This document shows, piece by piece, positions 1 to 9,300 of a DNA stretch of 64,000 nt. Location of the stretch: assembly GCF_003130705.1 (NCBI RefSeq), contig NZ_CP021354.1, positions 5,022,001 through 5,086,000 of the forward strand, given 5' to 3'. Source of the stretch: Rhodococcus oxybenzonivorans. Its GTDB lineage: Bacteria > Actinomycetota > Actinomycetes > Mycobacteriales > Mycobacteriaceae. Made by a program: the position numbers and the translations under genes. How positions within the stretch are numbered: the stretch's first letter is position 1; every line of letters starts with the position of its first letter. The notes below the pieces were generated by a model. The model did not search any database and was not told the origin of the DNA. It saw only the letters and a list, made by a program, of their open reading frames with translations.

Positions 1-1
1 A

Positions 2-826
2 CTGCTCGATGCTCTCGCACGCGATGTTCCTCTGGTCTGCGGCATCGTCAACGTGACCCCGGATTCGTTCTCCGACGGCGGCCTGTACCTCGACACCGCT
101 GCCGCGGTCGAACACGCCTTGACTCTGGTCGCCGAAGGCGCCGAACTCCTCGACGTCGGGGGCGAATCGACACGCCCCGGATCCCGCCCGCCGTCCGTTG
201 CCGACGAGATCACGCGCGTCATCCCCGTCGTCGCGGAACTCGCCAGACGCACAACGGTTCCGATCTCCGTCGACACGTCGAGACCCGACGTGATGCGCGA
301 GGCAGTCACGGCGGGCGCGTCGATGATCAACGATGTTCGCGCCCTGCGACTTCCGGGCGCCCTGCGCGCCGCCGCCGAGCTGGACGTGCCCGTGTGCCTG
401 ATGCACATGCGCGGCGATCCCGACACGATGCAGAATTCGCCGGAGTACGGCGAAGTCGTGACCGAGGTGCGCGGGTTCCTCCTCGACCGTGTCGCCGCCT
501 GCCTCGACGCGGGAATTCCCCTCGAGCACATCATGGTCGACCCGGGCTTCGGATTCGGCAAAACCCTCACCCACAATCTCGCACTATTGTCCGAGCTCCG
601 ACAGATCACCGATCTCGGTGTTCCCGTGATGGCCGGACTGTCTCGCAAAGGCATGCTGGGCACCATCACCGGCCGCGGCGTCGACGACCGTCAGGCCGCC
701 TCGGTTGCCGCAGCCATGATTGCCGCGCAGAACGGAGCCGCCGTCCTGCGTGTCCACGACGTCGCAGCGACCGTCGATGCCGTTGCTGTACTCACCTGTG
801 TGCGCGGCGCCATGGTGCGACGTTGA
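2..826 (+). CDS. folP: Dihydropteroate synthase, 5'-truncated by the window edge
   Basis: Condenses p-aminobenzoate with dihydropterin pyrophosphate in folate synthesis (cytosol). The reading frame is open from base 2, so the true start lies outside; about 274 residues are visible. Signatures are all present: the TPDSFSDGG pterin-site loop near the left edge, LLDVGGESTRPG, the DPGFGFGKT segment, GLSRKGMLG and a C-terminal RVHDV. The segments INDVRAL and CLMHMRGDPDTMQ resemble the proteobacterial FolP type more than the usual actinobacterial FolP1 (from memory of the families, not a search). It converges on a PabA/PabB pair, so the pABA-consuming enzyme and the pABA-making enzyme are adjacent. 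It may be a second, acquired FolP; a sulfonamide-tolerant paralogue is possible but not shown. Confidence 0.93.
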   Translation: MLDALARDVPLVCGIVNVTPDSFSDGGLYLDTAAAVEHALTLVAEGAELLDVGGESTRPGSRPPSVADEITRVIPVVAELARRTTVPISVDTSRPDVMREAVTAGASMINDVRALRLPGALRAAAELDVPVCLMHMRGDPDTMQNSPEYGEVVTEVRGFLLDRVAACLDAGIPLEHIMVDPGFGFGKTLTHNLALLSELRQITDLGVPVMAGLSRKGMLGTITGRGVDDRQAASVAAAMIAAQNGAAVLRVHDVAATVDAVAVLTCVRGAMVRR

Positions 827-920
827 CATTCAACTGGGCCCCGCCCGAGTTCGCGGGAGAAGTGGGTTGATCCGAGGCTTCTCTGGCCTGGTCCGCAAGC
901 CGCGGCCATGGCCACACAGA

Positions 921-2345
921 TCACCTTCCCGTGCTGATAGTCGTACGATCGTCGACTTCGAGTACTTTGCACGATGAGGCCGCCTTGACCAGGGTCTCCT
1001 CGTACTCCTCCATCTGATCGGACAGTGCGGTAATTGCGCCGCCGACGCCGAATCGAACGTGCGCATCGGTAACCACCATCGTTCGGATCGCTACCGACAG
1101 ATCTGTGGTTCCTGACAACGATATGTAGCCGATTGCACCGGAGTACACCCCGCGCGCACCGCCTTCGAGTTCGTCGATGATCCCCATCGTCCTTATCTTG
1201 GGAGCTCCGGTCATCGATCCGGCAGGAAACAAGGCACGTATCGCGTCGATGACATGGACATCAGTGCGAAGCACACCCCGAACGGTGGAAACCATCTGAT
1301 GAACCGACGCATAGGTCTCGATTCCGAACAGGATTGGTACGTGCACTGTTCCCGGCGCACACACCCTCGACAGATCGTTCCGTACCAAGTCGACGATCAT
1401 CAGGTTCTCAGCCTGGTCTTTCTCGCTCAGGGCGAGGGAATGCATCAGGGCCGTGTCCTCGTCGACGGTGGCACCGCGCGGACGGGTTCCCTTGATCGGA
1501 TTCGACTCCGCCGACCGGTCTGCCCTGACGCGCAGGAACCGCTCCGGGGATGCACTGACGACCGAGAGATCGCGCAAACAGAGAAGCGCGGCGTGCGGCA
1601 CCGGATTGAAGCGCAGGATGTTAGAGAAGATTCGGCGCGGCCCGACGTCAGCATCGACGGTTGCCGTGTTGGTCAGGCACACTTCGTACGTCTCACCGGC
1701 CCGGATCAGTTCAAGGCACTCGTCGATCAGAGCACGGTATGCCCTCTCGCCGTGACGTAGTTCGAATTCCGCGCCCGTCGGACGTGCGAAGACAATCGGC
1801 GGGTCATCCCGGTCGTCGACCTCCTCCTGATCCTCCAGTGCGTCACCGACCGTGGCGAACCAAGCTTCGCTGCGCCGATCATTCGGTGTCGGGCTCAATG
1901 CGAGCGCGTAGGCACATCGTTGTTCGTGATCGATCACCACAGCTCGGTCGGCAAAGACCAACGCCGCATCGGGGTGCGGAGAGGTATGGGCCCGCACGCC
2001 GCCCGTTTCTCCTTTCAGCTCGTACCCGAGGTAGCCGACATAGCCAAGATGGAAATCGAAGGGAAGCGCGGGGTCCGGTTCCACGGCCCGAAGGCGAAGC
2101 TGCGCTTCGAGGTAGTCGAAGATGGATGCGGAAATCTGCTCGTCGCGAAGATTACTGCGGCTGACGTTGACAGTCGATGTGTTCAGGTCGTAGGTGATGT
2201 ACTCGCCGTACGGTCCTGAGCAGTCGCCCATGATGGTAAATCGGGAAGCGAGATCCGATTTGACACTGCCATCGAGCCAGAAGGTGCCCGATCGACCGCC
2301 GAAGAGACTGTCGAAAAGCTGCGCAGCGTCCGGATATCGGTCCAA
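921..2345 (-). CDS. pabB: Aminodeoxychorismate synthase component I (PabB domain), probably half of a frame-broken PabAB
   Basis: Converts chorismate plus ammonia to 4-amino-4-deoxychorismate, the pABA precursor. The 474-residue frame carries the chorismate-binding fold: PIKGTRPRG in the middle, where the Lys is the residue that separates PabB from TrpE, then LMIVDLVRNDLSRV, FPAGSMTGAPK and the final GVGGAITALSD block. The only in-frame start near the N-terminus is TTG at 2345, with no ribosome binding site, and it begins at LDRYPDAAQLFDSLFGG, a segment normally preceded by a PabA domain in fused actinobacterial enzymes. The frame stays open further upstream, overlapping pabA in the -1 phase. 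I infer that the ancestral gene was a single pabAB. The protein may still be made by re-initiation or frameshifting. Confidence 0.85.
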   Translation of the reverse strand: MDRYPDAAQLFDSLFGGRSGTFWLDGSVKSDLASRFTIMGDCSGPYGEYITYDLNTSTVNVSRSNLRDEQISASIFDYLEAQLRLRAVEPDPALPFDFHLGYVGYLGYELKGETGGVRAHTSPHPDAALVFADRAVVIDHEQRCAYALALSPTPNDRRSEAWFATVGDALEDQEEVDDRDDPPIVFARPTGAEFELRHGERAYRALIDECLELIRAGETYEVCLTNTATVDADVGPRRIFSNILRFNPVPHAALLCLRDLSVVSASPERFLRVRADRSAESNPIKGTRPRGATVDEDTALMHSLALSEKDQAENLMIVDLVRNDLSRVCAPGTVHVPILFGIETYASVHQMVSTVRGVLRTDVHVIDAIRALFPAGSMTGAPKIRTMGIIDELEGGARGVYSGAIGYISLSGTTDLSVAIRTMVVTDAHVRFGVGGAITALSDQMEEYEETLVKAASSCKVLEVDDRTTISTGR

Positions 2346-3010
2346 CCGACGATGGTCGACGACGAGGCAAGGATGCCGACTACCAGGCGATGGCCGTCGT
2401 CGAGAGCTGGGCCGGGCCTTAGAACGTGCACCGCGGCAGGGACAGTGAGGTCCCGGAAGTTGGCCAATAGCTCCCGTCCGTATTCACTCGAGATCGATTC
2501 CGGATGGAATTGGACACCCCATAGTGGCCTGCTTCGGTGCCGCACGGCCATGACCAGTCCGTCAGAAGTCGTTGCCAGCACCTCGAGCTCTTCCGACAGT
2601 TCCACTGCGACGAGCGAGTGATAGCGAACCACATTCATCGGCGAAGGAAGCCCGCGGAAAAGGTCTTCGCCGGTATGCACGATGGAGGAGAGCCTGCCGT
2701 GCATGGGCTCGGGCGCCCGAGTAATGCGAGCCTCGAACAACGCGCACAATCCTTGATGCCCCAGGCAAACCCCGAGCACCGGTAGTCCTGATTCAGCGAT
2801 GACACGAGCACTGATACCGAAGTCGGCAATGCTGGTCGGCGTGCCCGGACCGGGAGAGATCACCGCGTTGTCGAAGGCCGTGAAATCGATCGACTCCCAC
2901 GTTGCATCATTCGTCACTACCGTCGGACACATACCGTTGACCGCGGTGAGCAATTCGAAGAGGTTGTAGGTGAACGAATCGTGGTTATCTATCAACAGGG
3001 TTCTGACCAT
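2183..3010 (-). CDS. pabA: Aminodeoxychorismate synthase glutamine amidotransferase (PabA domain)
   Basis: Class I glutamine amidotransferase that supplies ammonia to PabB. Residues 1-188 form the domain: LLIDNHDSFTYNL at the start, oxyanion motif SPGPGTP, nucleophile Cys82 in GVCLGHQ, and His169/Glu171 in VQFHPES. The start ATG at 3010 has a GAGGAG site about 9 bases upstream. After NFRDL (base about 2446) the frame runs on for some 87 residues with no amidotransferase similarity, ending at 2183 deep inside pabB. That tail looks like out-of-frame linker plus PabB sequence, so the natural product was probably a PabA-PabB fusion. Upstream lie palindromes that could be operators shared with the divergent H-protein-like gene. 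Confidence 0.88.
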   Translation of the reverse strand: MVRTLLIDNHDSFTYNLFELLTAVNGMCPTVVTNDATWESIDFTAFDNAVISPGPGTPTSIADFGISARVIAESGLPVLGVCLGHQGLCALFEARITRAPEPMHGRLSSIVHTGEDLFRGLPSPMNVVRYHSLVAVELSEELEVLATTSDGLVMAVRHRSRPLWGVQFHPESISSEYGRELLANFRDLTVPAAVHVLRPGPALDDGHRLVVGILASSSTIVGWTDIRTLRSFSTVSSAVDRAPSGSMAVSNRISLPDLPSWATAQDRTASTSPTT

Positions 3011-3061
3011 CTACAGATCTCCTCGGTGCGCCTGCTGTCTCAGCTACCCGGCCATAATGCC

Positions 3062-3071
3062 TAGTATACTA
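3062..3071. promoter_or_regulatory. Palindrome TAGTATACTA, possible operator or pabA -10 region
   Basis: A perfect 10-base palindrome about 50 bases upstream of pabA. Read on the minus strand it contains TATACT, an acceptable -10 element for pabA. GntR-family operators often have a TNGTNNACNA-like core, so it could also be a regulator site. No regulator gene of that family is visible in the window. Confidence 0.35.
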
Positions 3072-3084
3072 TTGCGCCTGCGAC

Positions 3085-3094
3085 TGATATATCA
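3085..3094. promoter_or_regulatory. TGATATATCA palindrome, copy 1
   Basis: Perfect 10-base palindrome in the pabA upstream region. The longer 13-base string CTGATATATCAAT is repeated exactly around 3291-3303, 207 bases away. Two identical AT-rich palindromes in a GC-rich divergent promoter region suggest one DNA-binding protein that acts on both sides. Confidence 0.4.
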
Positions 3095-3250
3095 ATTACG
3101 ACTTGCATAAGATCGGCCCGGCCCCCCTTTACCGGACCGCGTCATCCCTTACCGCAGCAACCGATTACCTCTTTGAGCTAGTCGCCCGGATCGCCGAAGT
3201 CAGCCCAGACATCCGACTTCCAGCCGCCCAGGGAAGTCGTCAGACGATAC

Positions 3251-3279
3251 TTGACCACCACCGAGTTCTGATCTACCGT
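3251..3279 (+). promoter_or_regulatory. Candidate promoter TTGACC-17-TACCGT for the H-protein-like gene
   Basis: TTGACC at 3251-3256 and TACCGT (TANNNT type) at 3274-3279 are separated by 17 bases. The second TGATATATCA palindrome begins 13 bases after the -10, about where a start-site-overlapping operator would sit. Found by eye; in GC-rich DNA such matches occur by chance. Confidence 0.3.
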
Positions 3280-3291
3280 AATGACCATCAC

Positions 3292-3301
3292 TGATATATC
3301 A
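3292..3301. promoter_or_regulatory. TGATATATCA palindrome, copy 2
   Basis: Second exact copy of the palindrome found at 3085-3094, lying just downstream of the candidate plus-strand promoter. Together the copies bracket the divergent promoter region. Confidence 0.4.
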
Positions 3302-3516
3302 ATCGTCTGTTTTTGTCCGGTCAGCGTGATCAACAGGTACCTACGGGAGGTGCGGTGAGCGACGTCCACGTTCGGGTCAACGCTGCAGATTGTACGAACT
3401 GGGGAAGCCAGCGCGTCGGCACGTCGATCTCGATGGCCCCACCGGCAAAGCTTCCACCTGCGGCGAATTGCGCCGGCCAAGCATCGCCCTCCACGCCGAC
3501 ATGCGAAGGAAAAGCC

Positions 3517-3930
3517 ATGGGAGATATGCAGTTGCCCACAGGTCGGATGTACACCTCATCGCACAGCTGGTTGGCGCTCACACCGGGAGAAGCCTTGTCG
3601 GACTACCCATTGAGAGCGGGCATCACTGCAACCGCTCTCGATGGTCTCGACATCGTGGGACTCGACCTTCCCGCAGTGCGGAGCACAGTGAACGCCGGCG
3701 CTCCGTGTGCACTGATCTGGTCGTCCTCGCGGACGGTGGTCACGATGTACGCTCCCCTCAGTGGCCTGGTCACGCTGACCAATATCGCTGCGATCGACGA
3801 TCCTCAACTCGTAGCTCGCGACCCCCACTACTCGGGATGGTTGTTCGCCATCCTGCCCTTCCACACATCGTCCACGAAGGACTTGCTCGCTCCCGCTCAA
3901 TACACCGATGAGCTCAGCGAAGCGATATGA
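3517..3930 (+). CDS. Glycine cleavage H-protein-like protein lacking the lipoyl lysine
   Basis: A 137-residue protein that follows the GcvH layout throughout: YTSSHSWLAL near the N-terminus (YTEEHEW in GcvH), RAGITATALDGLDIVGLDLPAV (GITDYAQDALGDIVFVDLP), GAPC, MYAPLSG, and a C-terminal DPHYSGWLFAI (DPYGEGWL). GcvH normally shuttles the aminomethyl group on a lipoyl-lysine within ESTKS; here the aligned stretch is SSSRT and the lysine position is Arg72, so lipoylation looks impossible. The ATG at 3517 is preceded by AAGGA at a good distance, which is why I prefer it to upstream GTG codons. It precedes sdaA by 72 bases. It could be a decaying GcvH, a non-catalytic partner, or a protein with a new role. 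Confidence 0.72.
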   Translation: MGDMQLPTGRMYTSSHSWLALTPGEALSDYPLRAGITATALDGLDIVGLDLPAVRSTVNAGAPCALIWSSSRTVVTMYAPLSGLVTLTNIAAIDDPQLVARDPHYSGWLFAILPFHTSSTKDLLAPAQYTDELSEAI

Positions 3931-4002
3931 GCGCGCATTCCTGCTGCCGTCCCTGCCTCCACCGCGTGCCCTCGAAGTGCACAGACACAGGATTGTGATT
4001 CC

Positions 4003-5385
4003 ATGACCATTAGCGTGTTCGACCTGTTCTCCGTCGGTGTCGGTCCGTCGAGTTCGCACACCGTCGGTCCCATGCGAGCCGCCGCACGATTCATCTCCGA
4101 CCTGCACACCCTCGGAGCATTCGAGGACGTCGTCGACGTGAAGGTAGACCTGTACGGTTCACTCGCGGCAACCGGTGCCGGACACGGCACGATGTCCGCG
4201 GTCCTACTCGGACTCGAGGGATACCGTCCCGAAGATATCGAGACCGACGAGATGGAACGCCGGCTCGAGATCATGCGCAGCACCCGCCACATTTCACTCG
4301 GCGGATCCCGTGACATCGCGCTCGCCGAGGATGAGATCATCCTGCGTCCATTGACCGTCCTGCCCTTCCACCCCAACGGAATGACCCTCACCGCCTACGC
4401 CGACGAGAACGTCGAACTACACAAGGAGACCTACTTCTCGGTGGGCGGTGGCTTCGTCGTCACCGAGGCCGAAAGCATCGAAACCACCCCCGCGTCGGCT
4501 GGCGGCTTGAATTACGGATCTGCGAAAGAACTTCTCGAACTCTGCGACCGCTACGAGTGCAGCATCAGCGACCTCATGCTCTCGATCGAGCACGAATCAC
4601 GGTCCACCCTCGAAATACACGAACAGTTGCTACACATCCGAGATGTGATGGTCGAGTGCGAGCAGCGTGGTATCTCGCGCGACGGGTATTTGCCGGGTGC
4701 ACTGAGGGTTCGCCGGCGCGCCCGCGACTGGTTTCTGCGACTGGACCGGGAGGATCCATATCGGGCACCAGAATTCGCCGAAGACTGGGTCAACCTTGTC
4801 GCCCTTGCGATCAACGAGGAGAACGCCTCCGGTGGCCGCATCGTCACAGCTCCCACGAATGGGGCGGCCGGAATCATCCCCGCTGTATTGCACTACGCCG
4901 TGCACTACACCCCAGCCGGCAGGGCCGACCCCGACAAGACCGCGATTCAATTCCTGCTCACTGCCGGGGCCATCGGCTCCCTGTACAAGGAACGGGCCTC
5001 TATTTCCGGCGCCGAGGTCGGTTGTCAGGGAGAGGTGGGCTCCGCCGCATCCATGGCGGCGGCCGGTCTGGCCGAAATCCTCGGCGGCACCCCGGAGCAA
5101 GTCGAGAATGCGGCCGAGATCGCAATGGAACATAGCCTTGGGTTGACCTGTGATCCCATCGAGGGCTTGGTCCAGATCCCGTGCATTGAACGTAACGCCA
5201 TTTCTGCGGGTAAGGCCATCAACGCTGCGCGGATGGCGCTGCGCGGCGACGGTACTCACCGAGTCAGCCTCGACCAGGTGATCGAGACGATGCGCTCGAC
5301 CGGCGCTGACATGCTCTCGAAGTACAAAGAAACCTCTACCGGTGGGCTCGCGGTCAACGTTCCAGTCAACTACGTCGAGTGCTGA
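4003..5385 (+). CDS. sdaA: L-serine ammonia-lyase (single-chain, iron-sulfur)
   Basis: Deaminates L-serine to pyruvate and ammonia. The 460 residues match the one-polypeptide bacterial enzyme: the beta domain starts [21 protein letters not shown], and the alpha domain has [25 protein letters not shown] and [18 protein letters not shown], whose cysteines are candidates for the 4Fe-4S ligands. Length is typical and no key segment is missing. It lies directly after the H-protein-like gene on the same strand and is probably cotranscribed. In actinobacteria sdaA is often found with glycine-cleavage or sarcosine-oxidase genes, where it removes serine formed from glycine plus a one-carbon unit. That fits the folate genes alongside. 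Confidence 0.95.
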   Translation: MTISVFDLFSVGVGPSSSHTVGPMRAAARFISDLHTLGAFEDVVDVKVDLYGSLAATGAGHGTMSAVLLGLEGYRPEDIETDEMERRLEIMRSTRHISLGGSRDIALAEDEIILRPLTVLPFHPNGMTLTAYADENVELHKETYFSVGGGFVVTEAESIETTPASAGGLNYGSAKELLELCDRYECSISDLMLSIEHESRSTLEIHEQLLHIRDVMVECEQRGISRDGYLPGALRVRRRARDWFLRLDREDPYRAPEFAEDWVNLVALAINEENASGGRIVTAPTNGAAGIIPAVLHYAVHYTPAGRADPDKTAIQFLLTAGAIGSLYKERASISGAEVGCQGEVGSAASMAAAGLAEILGGTPEQVENAAEIAMEHSLGLTCDPIEGLVQIPCIERNAISAGKAINAARMALRGDGTHRVSLDQVIETMRSTGADMLSKYKETSTGGLAVNVPVNYVEC

Positions 5386-5481
5386 CACCGATTTCGACGC
5401 TGCACGGTGCCGCACTAGTCCACCACTGGGAGCCGAATGTGTCCCCGCGGCTCGACTTCCCTGGAAAGAAGGATGCTTGTT

Positions 5482-6267
5482 ATGCGGGAGAATGTGGTCA
5501 CCGACGAGCTCCGGCTCCTCCCAGCGCGAGCCGCGCAGTTCATCCGCCGGTATCCGGTCCCCCCTCGGGGAACTTGCGCACCCGAGCTGCGAATCTCGAT
5601 CCTCGATGTCTTCATCCATTGCGCCGCCGTTCGTGGCGAAGCATTCGTCGCGTTCCAGCTGCTGCGCCGGTGCGGGCTGCCCGGTGATCACTACCTGCAT
5701 GTCGACGTTGTCGACGAGGCGCTGATGATTCTCGATCAGTTCGAGGTCACCGAAGATGCGTGCAACCACGCGTTCGGACCGAACTGGCGACAGGTCATCC
5801 GGCACGCCATTGACGTCGCCGAAATTTTGCACAGCGACTTTCACTCACTGACCCGCACCGAGAGTCTGGTCGGCAGTCACCGGCGACTCAGTGCATGGAT
5901 CGCTGCCCGTGATGTGGCCTGGGAAGCCGGACGAATCAAGAGTTGGTACCGCGCACAGGATGCGGCATGGGAACGCGAGTACATGGACGACGCCACCGTC
6001 CGTCTCGATGACCGCCTCTGCGCTGATGCCGCTGCCGCGGTGCGCGACGCGGCAGCGGCAGTCGCACTGGCCGACCTGGTCGGCACGGCCGACTTCACTG
6101 CGGTCCATTACGAGACTCTTATCGCCCCCTGGTGTCGGGCCCGTAATGACATGGAAACCACCCCGGTAGACCTCTCGGAGCGTGCGACTACGAAAACAAC
6201 AGCGACGAGCCACCCCGATCGCCTCTGCGCCATCACCGCCGGTGTCGCCGCGCCGACCATCCTCTGA
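5482..6267 (+). CDS. Hypothetical protein, helical, unrecognised
   Basis: I do not recognise a family. The 261-residue product is mostly helical and soluble, with no signal peptide or membrane segment. Two Trp-containing repeats, AWIAARDVAWEAG and SWYRAQDAAWERE, lie in the middle, followed by an Ala-rich helix and a Thr-rich, disordered tail. ATG 5482 is chosen because GAAGG precedes it by about nine bases; ATG 5473 and 5437 in the same frame are alternatives. It starts 96 bases after sdaA and may share its transcript, but nothing in the sequence ties it to serine or folate metabolism. Confidence 0.6.
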   Translation: MRENVVTDELRLLPARAAQFIRRYPVPPRGTCAPELRISILDVFIHCAAVRGEAFVAFQLLRRCGLPGDHYLHVDVVDEALMILDQFEVTEDACNHAFGPNWRQVIRHAIDVAEILHSDFHSLTRTESLVGSHRRLSAWIAARDVAWEAGRIKSWYRAQDAAWEREYMDDATVRLDDRLCADAAAAVRDAAAAVALADLVGTADFTAVHYETLIAPWCRARNDMETTPVDLSERATTKTTATSHPDRLCAITAGVAAPTIL

Positions 6268-6391
6268 ATTCGTTGGTCACCGACCACGGTGCGCACGCCC
6301 CGCAGCGTTCATTTTCCATCCGCTCCTTCCCACAACTTCGGGTCGCGGTGAAGATGCGCGGACTATTCTGGGGACAGCGTAGAGGTGGTGT

Positions 6392-9300
6392 ATGCCAATG
6401 GCGGACGACCGGTGGGCCACTCAGCGCGAGCCGGATATCGCGGCCGAACTGTCTGCCGCTGGTTTCGACGACGCTGTGGAGATCGGACGGGGTGGGTTCG
6501 GGGTCGTTTACCGCTGCCTACACGACGCGGTAGACCGCACGGTCGCCGTCAAAGTTCTGACAACAGACCTCGACCACGAGAACCTCGCCCGCTTCGTGCG
6601 CGAACAACGAGCAATGGGTCGGATGTCCGGACATCCCAACATCGTCGACCTGTATCAGGTAGGGGTTACACGGAGCAACCGTCCCTTTCTGGTCATGCCC
6701 TACCATGAGCACGGCTCCTTGGACGCGCAGATCCGCAGTACCGGCCCTATCGGATGGGAACCGACCGTTCGGCTCGGGATAAAGATCGCCGGCGCTCTCG
6801 AGACCGCCCACCGCGCCGGTACCTTGCACCGGGATGTCAAACCAGCGAATATCCTGCTGACCGAGTACGACGAGCCGCAGCTTACAGACTTCGGTATCGC
6901 ACGAGTTTCCGGAGGCTTCGAAACCGCCTCTGGGTCGATCACCGGTTCCCCCGCCTTCACCGCGCCCGAGGTCCTCGAAGGCCGACCGCCGACCGCCGCG
7001 TCAGACGTATACAGTCTCGGATCGACTCTGTTTTGCGCGCTCACCGGGCACGCCGCGTTCGAGCGACTCAGTGGTGAACAAGTCGTTGCACAATTTCTCC
7101 GTATCTCCTCGCAGCCGATCCCGGATCTGCGAGAGTCCGGAATACCAGAGGACGTGTGCGCGACGTTGGAACGGGCGATGGCCCGCGCCGTGGAGAATCG
7201 GTTCGACAGCGCCGCCGCTTTCGGCAACGAACTTCGCGCCGTGGAGCGCAGGCATGACATGGCTGTCGATCGAATGCAGGTACCACCGAAACGTTCCCCT
7301 CTCCCGGACAGAGGCGCGGAGTCCACCGGAACGGCACAATGGCGACCTCCAGAAGCCGCACCACGGTCTCGTCCGCGCCCCTACAGGGTGCAAGCGCCAC
7401 GAACGCCCCCTTCCCCGCTGACCAAGTTTCGTCCACCCACGACGTCCCGAAAACTGGTGTGGCGCCACCGCTTGCTCGACACACTGCGCGCCGGCCAGGG
7501 CCGCAGACTCACCCTCGTCCACGGACCGGCAGGATTCGGCAAGAGCAGCCTGGTTGCACAGTGGCGGGAGGAACTCGTTTCCCAGGGAGTGTCAGTGGCA
7601 TGGCTGACCGTCGACCGTGACGATGACAATGTGGTCTGGTTTCTGTCGCATCTAGTCGAAGCGATCCAGAGGGTTCGCGCCGAGTTGGTCGGCGATCTCG
7701 GTCAATCACTCGAAGAACAGGGGCAAGCAACTGAACGTTTCGTGCTCACTTCCCTGATCAACCGACTACACGAGAGCGGGGAACCGCTCGTCGCCGTGAT
7801 CGACGACTGGCATCGGGTCTCCGCGCCCGAATCTATCGCGGTGATGGAGTTTCTTCTCGACAACGCCTGCCACCACCTTCAGATCATCGTGGCCAGCCGT
7901 ACCCGGTCGGGGTTACCGCTCAGCCGAATGCGGGTTCGCGACGAACTACTGGAAATCGACTCCGCAGCACTGGGTTTCGATTCTTCCGAGTCAAGGCAGT
8001 TTTTCACCGACCGAATGCAGATACCTCCGACCGATTCCGAAGTCGAGGAGTTGCGAGCCACGACGGATGGATGGATCGCGGCGCTACAGCTGGCATCGCT
8101 GTCGCTGCGGGAATCCGAGGGCCCGGAGACCTTGTTGGGCCAGTTGCGCGCCGGGACCGACGCACTCGGCGAGTATCTCGCCGAGAACGTACTCGACGCC
8201 CTCGAACCCGACTTCCTCGACTTCGTCCTCGCGACCGCAGTACCGGACCGGGTCTGCGGAGAACTCGCTTCAGCTCTCACAGGCGTCCCCGATGGGACGG
8301 CGAAGCTCGATCAGGTCGTCGCTCGTGACCTCTTTCTCACCCGAACAGTGGAGGACCGCAGATGGTACCGCTACCACCACCTGTTTGCGCAGATTCTGCG
8401 ACAGCGCCTCGAGCGTGACCATCCAGATCGGATCGCGGCACTGCATCGCAGGGCGGCCGCGTGGTTCCGTGAGCGGCACCTACTCGGCGAGGCGCTCGAT
8501 CACACCCTTTCTGCCGGTGACCGAACTGCAGCAGTCCGACTGCTCGAGAACGACAGCTTGTACCTACTCGATCGGTCCCAGATGTCCACGCTCCTCGGCC
8601 TGATTGCCAAGCTGCCGCCCGATCTGGTGTTGTCCAGTCCGCGCCTGCAGCTGACGATCGGCTGGGCGAACACTGAACTACAGCAACTCGACGTTGCAAC
8701 GAAGGCCCGACACCGGACGCTCGAGCTCCTGAACACACTCGACCTCCCCGACGACCAACGCGCCCGGCTGAAGGTGGAAGCCGATGTGCTGCAGGCTGAT
8801 ACCACCATCACCGCTGACCGCGCAGCCGGTGTCAAAGATCTCGTCGCTCACTGCCTGGCCCATGCCCACGAGCACCACCCCTTCGTCGTGTCGATGGCGG
8901 CACTCATCGACACCATCGTCGATACCTACGAGTTTCGATTCAGTGATGCCTACGACAGGCAAGTGTGGGCGACTCCATACCACCAGAAGGCCACCGGACC
9001 CTACGCCGTTGCCTACGGATACTGTTTCGCCGGTATGGCCCGGGCCGAACAACTCGACATCGCCGGGGCGAGCGAGTTGTATCACCGAGCATTCAATCTC
9101 GTACGGGACGCCGGCAACACCCAATCCCAGCACGCGCGACTCACCCGGGTGCTGCTCGCCGAGGATCTCTACCAGCAAGACCGAATCGACGAGGCTGCAG
9201 AACTATTGGACGAAACCAGCGACGCAGCGGCACTGGGTGGCGCATCGGACTTCATGATCCGGCACTACTGCTCGAGTGCCCGAATCAGGTCCATACGCGG

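Larger units (their letters stand above)
3011..3516. other. 506-base divergent intergenic region with palindromic sites
   Basis: Separates pabA (left, minus) from the H-protein-like gene (right, plus) and is visibly more AT-rich than its surroundings on the left side. It holds TAGTATACTA (3062-3071), two copies of TGATATATCA (3085-3094 and 3292-3301), and a possible plus-strand promoter (3251-3279). A minus-strand open frame from GTG 3369 to TAG 3178 would encode 63 residues ending SDVWADFGDPGD. It has no recognised family and I do not call it as a gene. The plus-strand frame of the next gene is open upstream through 3313, with a GTG at 3355 behind a GGGAGG sequence as an alternative start. 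Confidence 0.6.

Noticed and set aside
3178..3369. Minus-strand frame of 63 residues ending SDVWADFGDPGD in the pabA/H-like gap
   Set aside because: The C-terminal half looks protein-like, but there is no convincing start, ribosome site or family match, and it contains one of the TGATATATCA palindromes. Left as part of the intergenic region.
3313..3516. Upstream extension of the H-protein-like gene (starts at 3313 or GTG 3355)
   Set aside because: The added residues have no GcvH similarity and the ATG at 3517 has its own ribosome site. GTG 3355 with GGGAGG nearby remains a weak alternative.
3302..3516. Glycine riboswitch in front of the H-like/serine deaminase genes
   Set aside because: The context invites it, but I could not lay out the tandem aptamer core. 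A covariance-model search would be decisive.
4630..5844. 404-residue minus-strand frame opposite sdaA
   Set aside because: Antisense shadow of a fully conserved serine deaminase; no family features.
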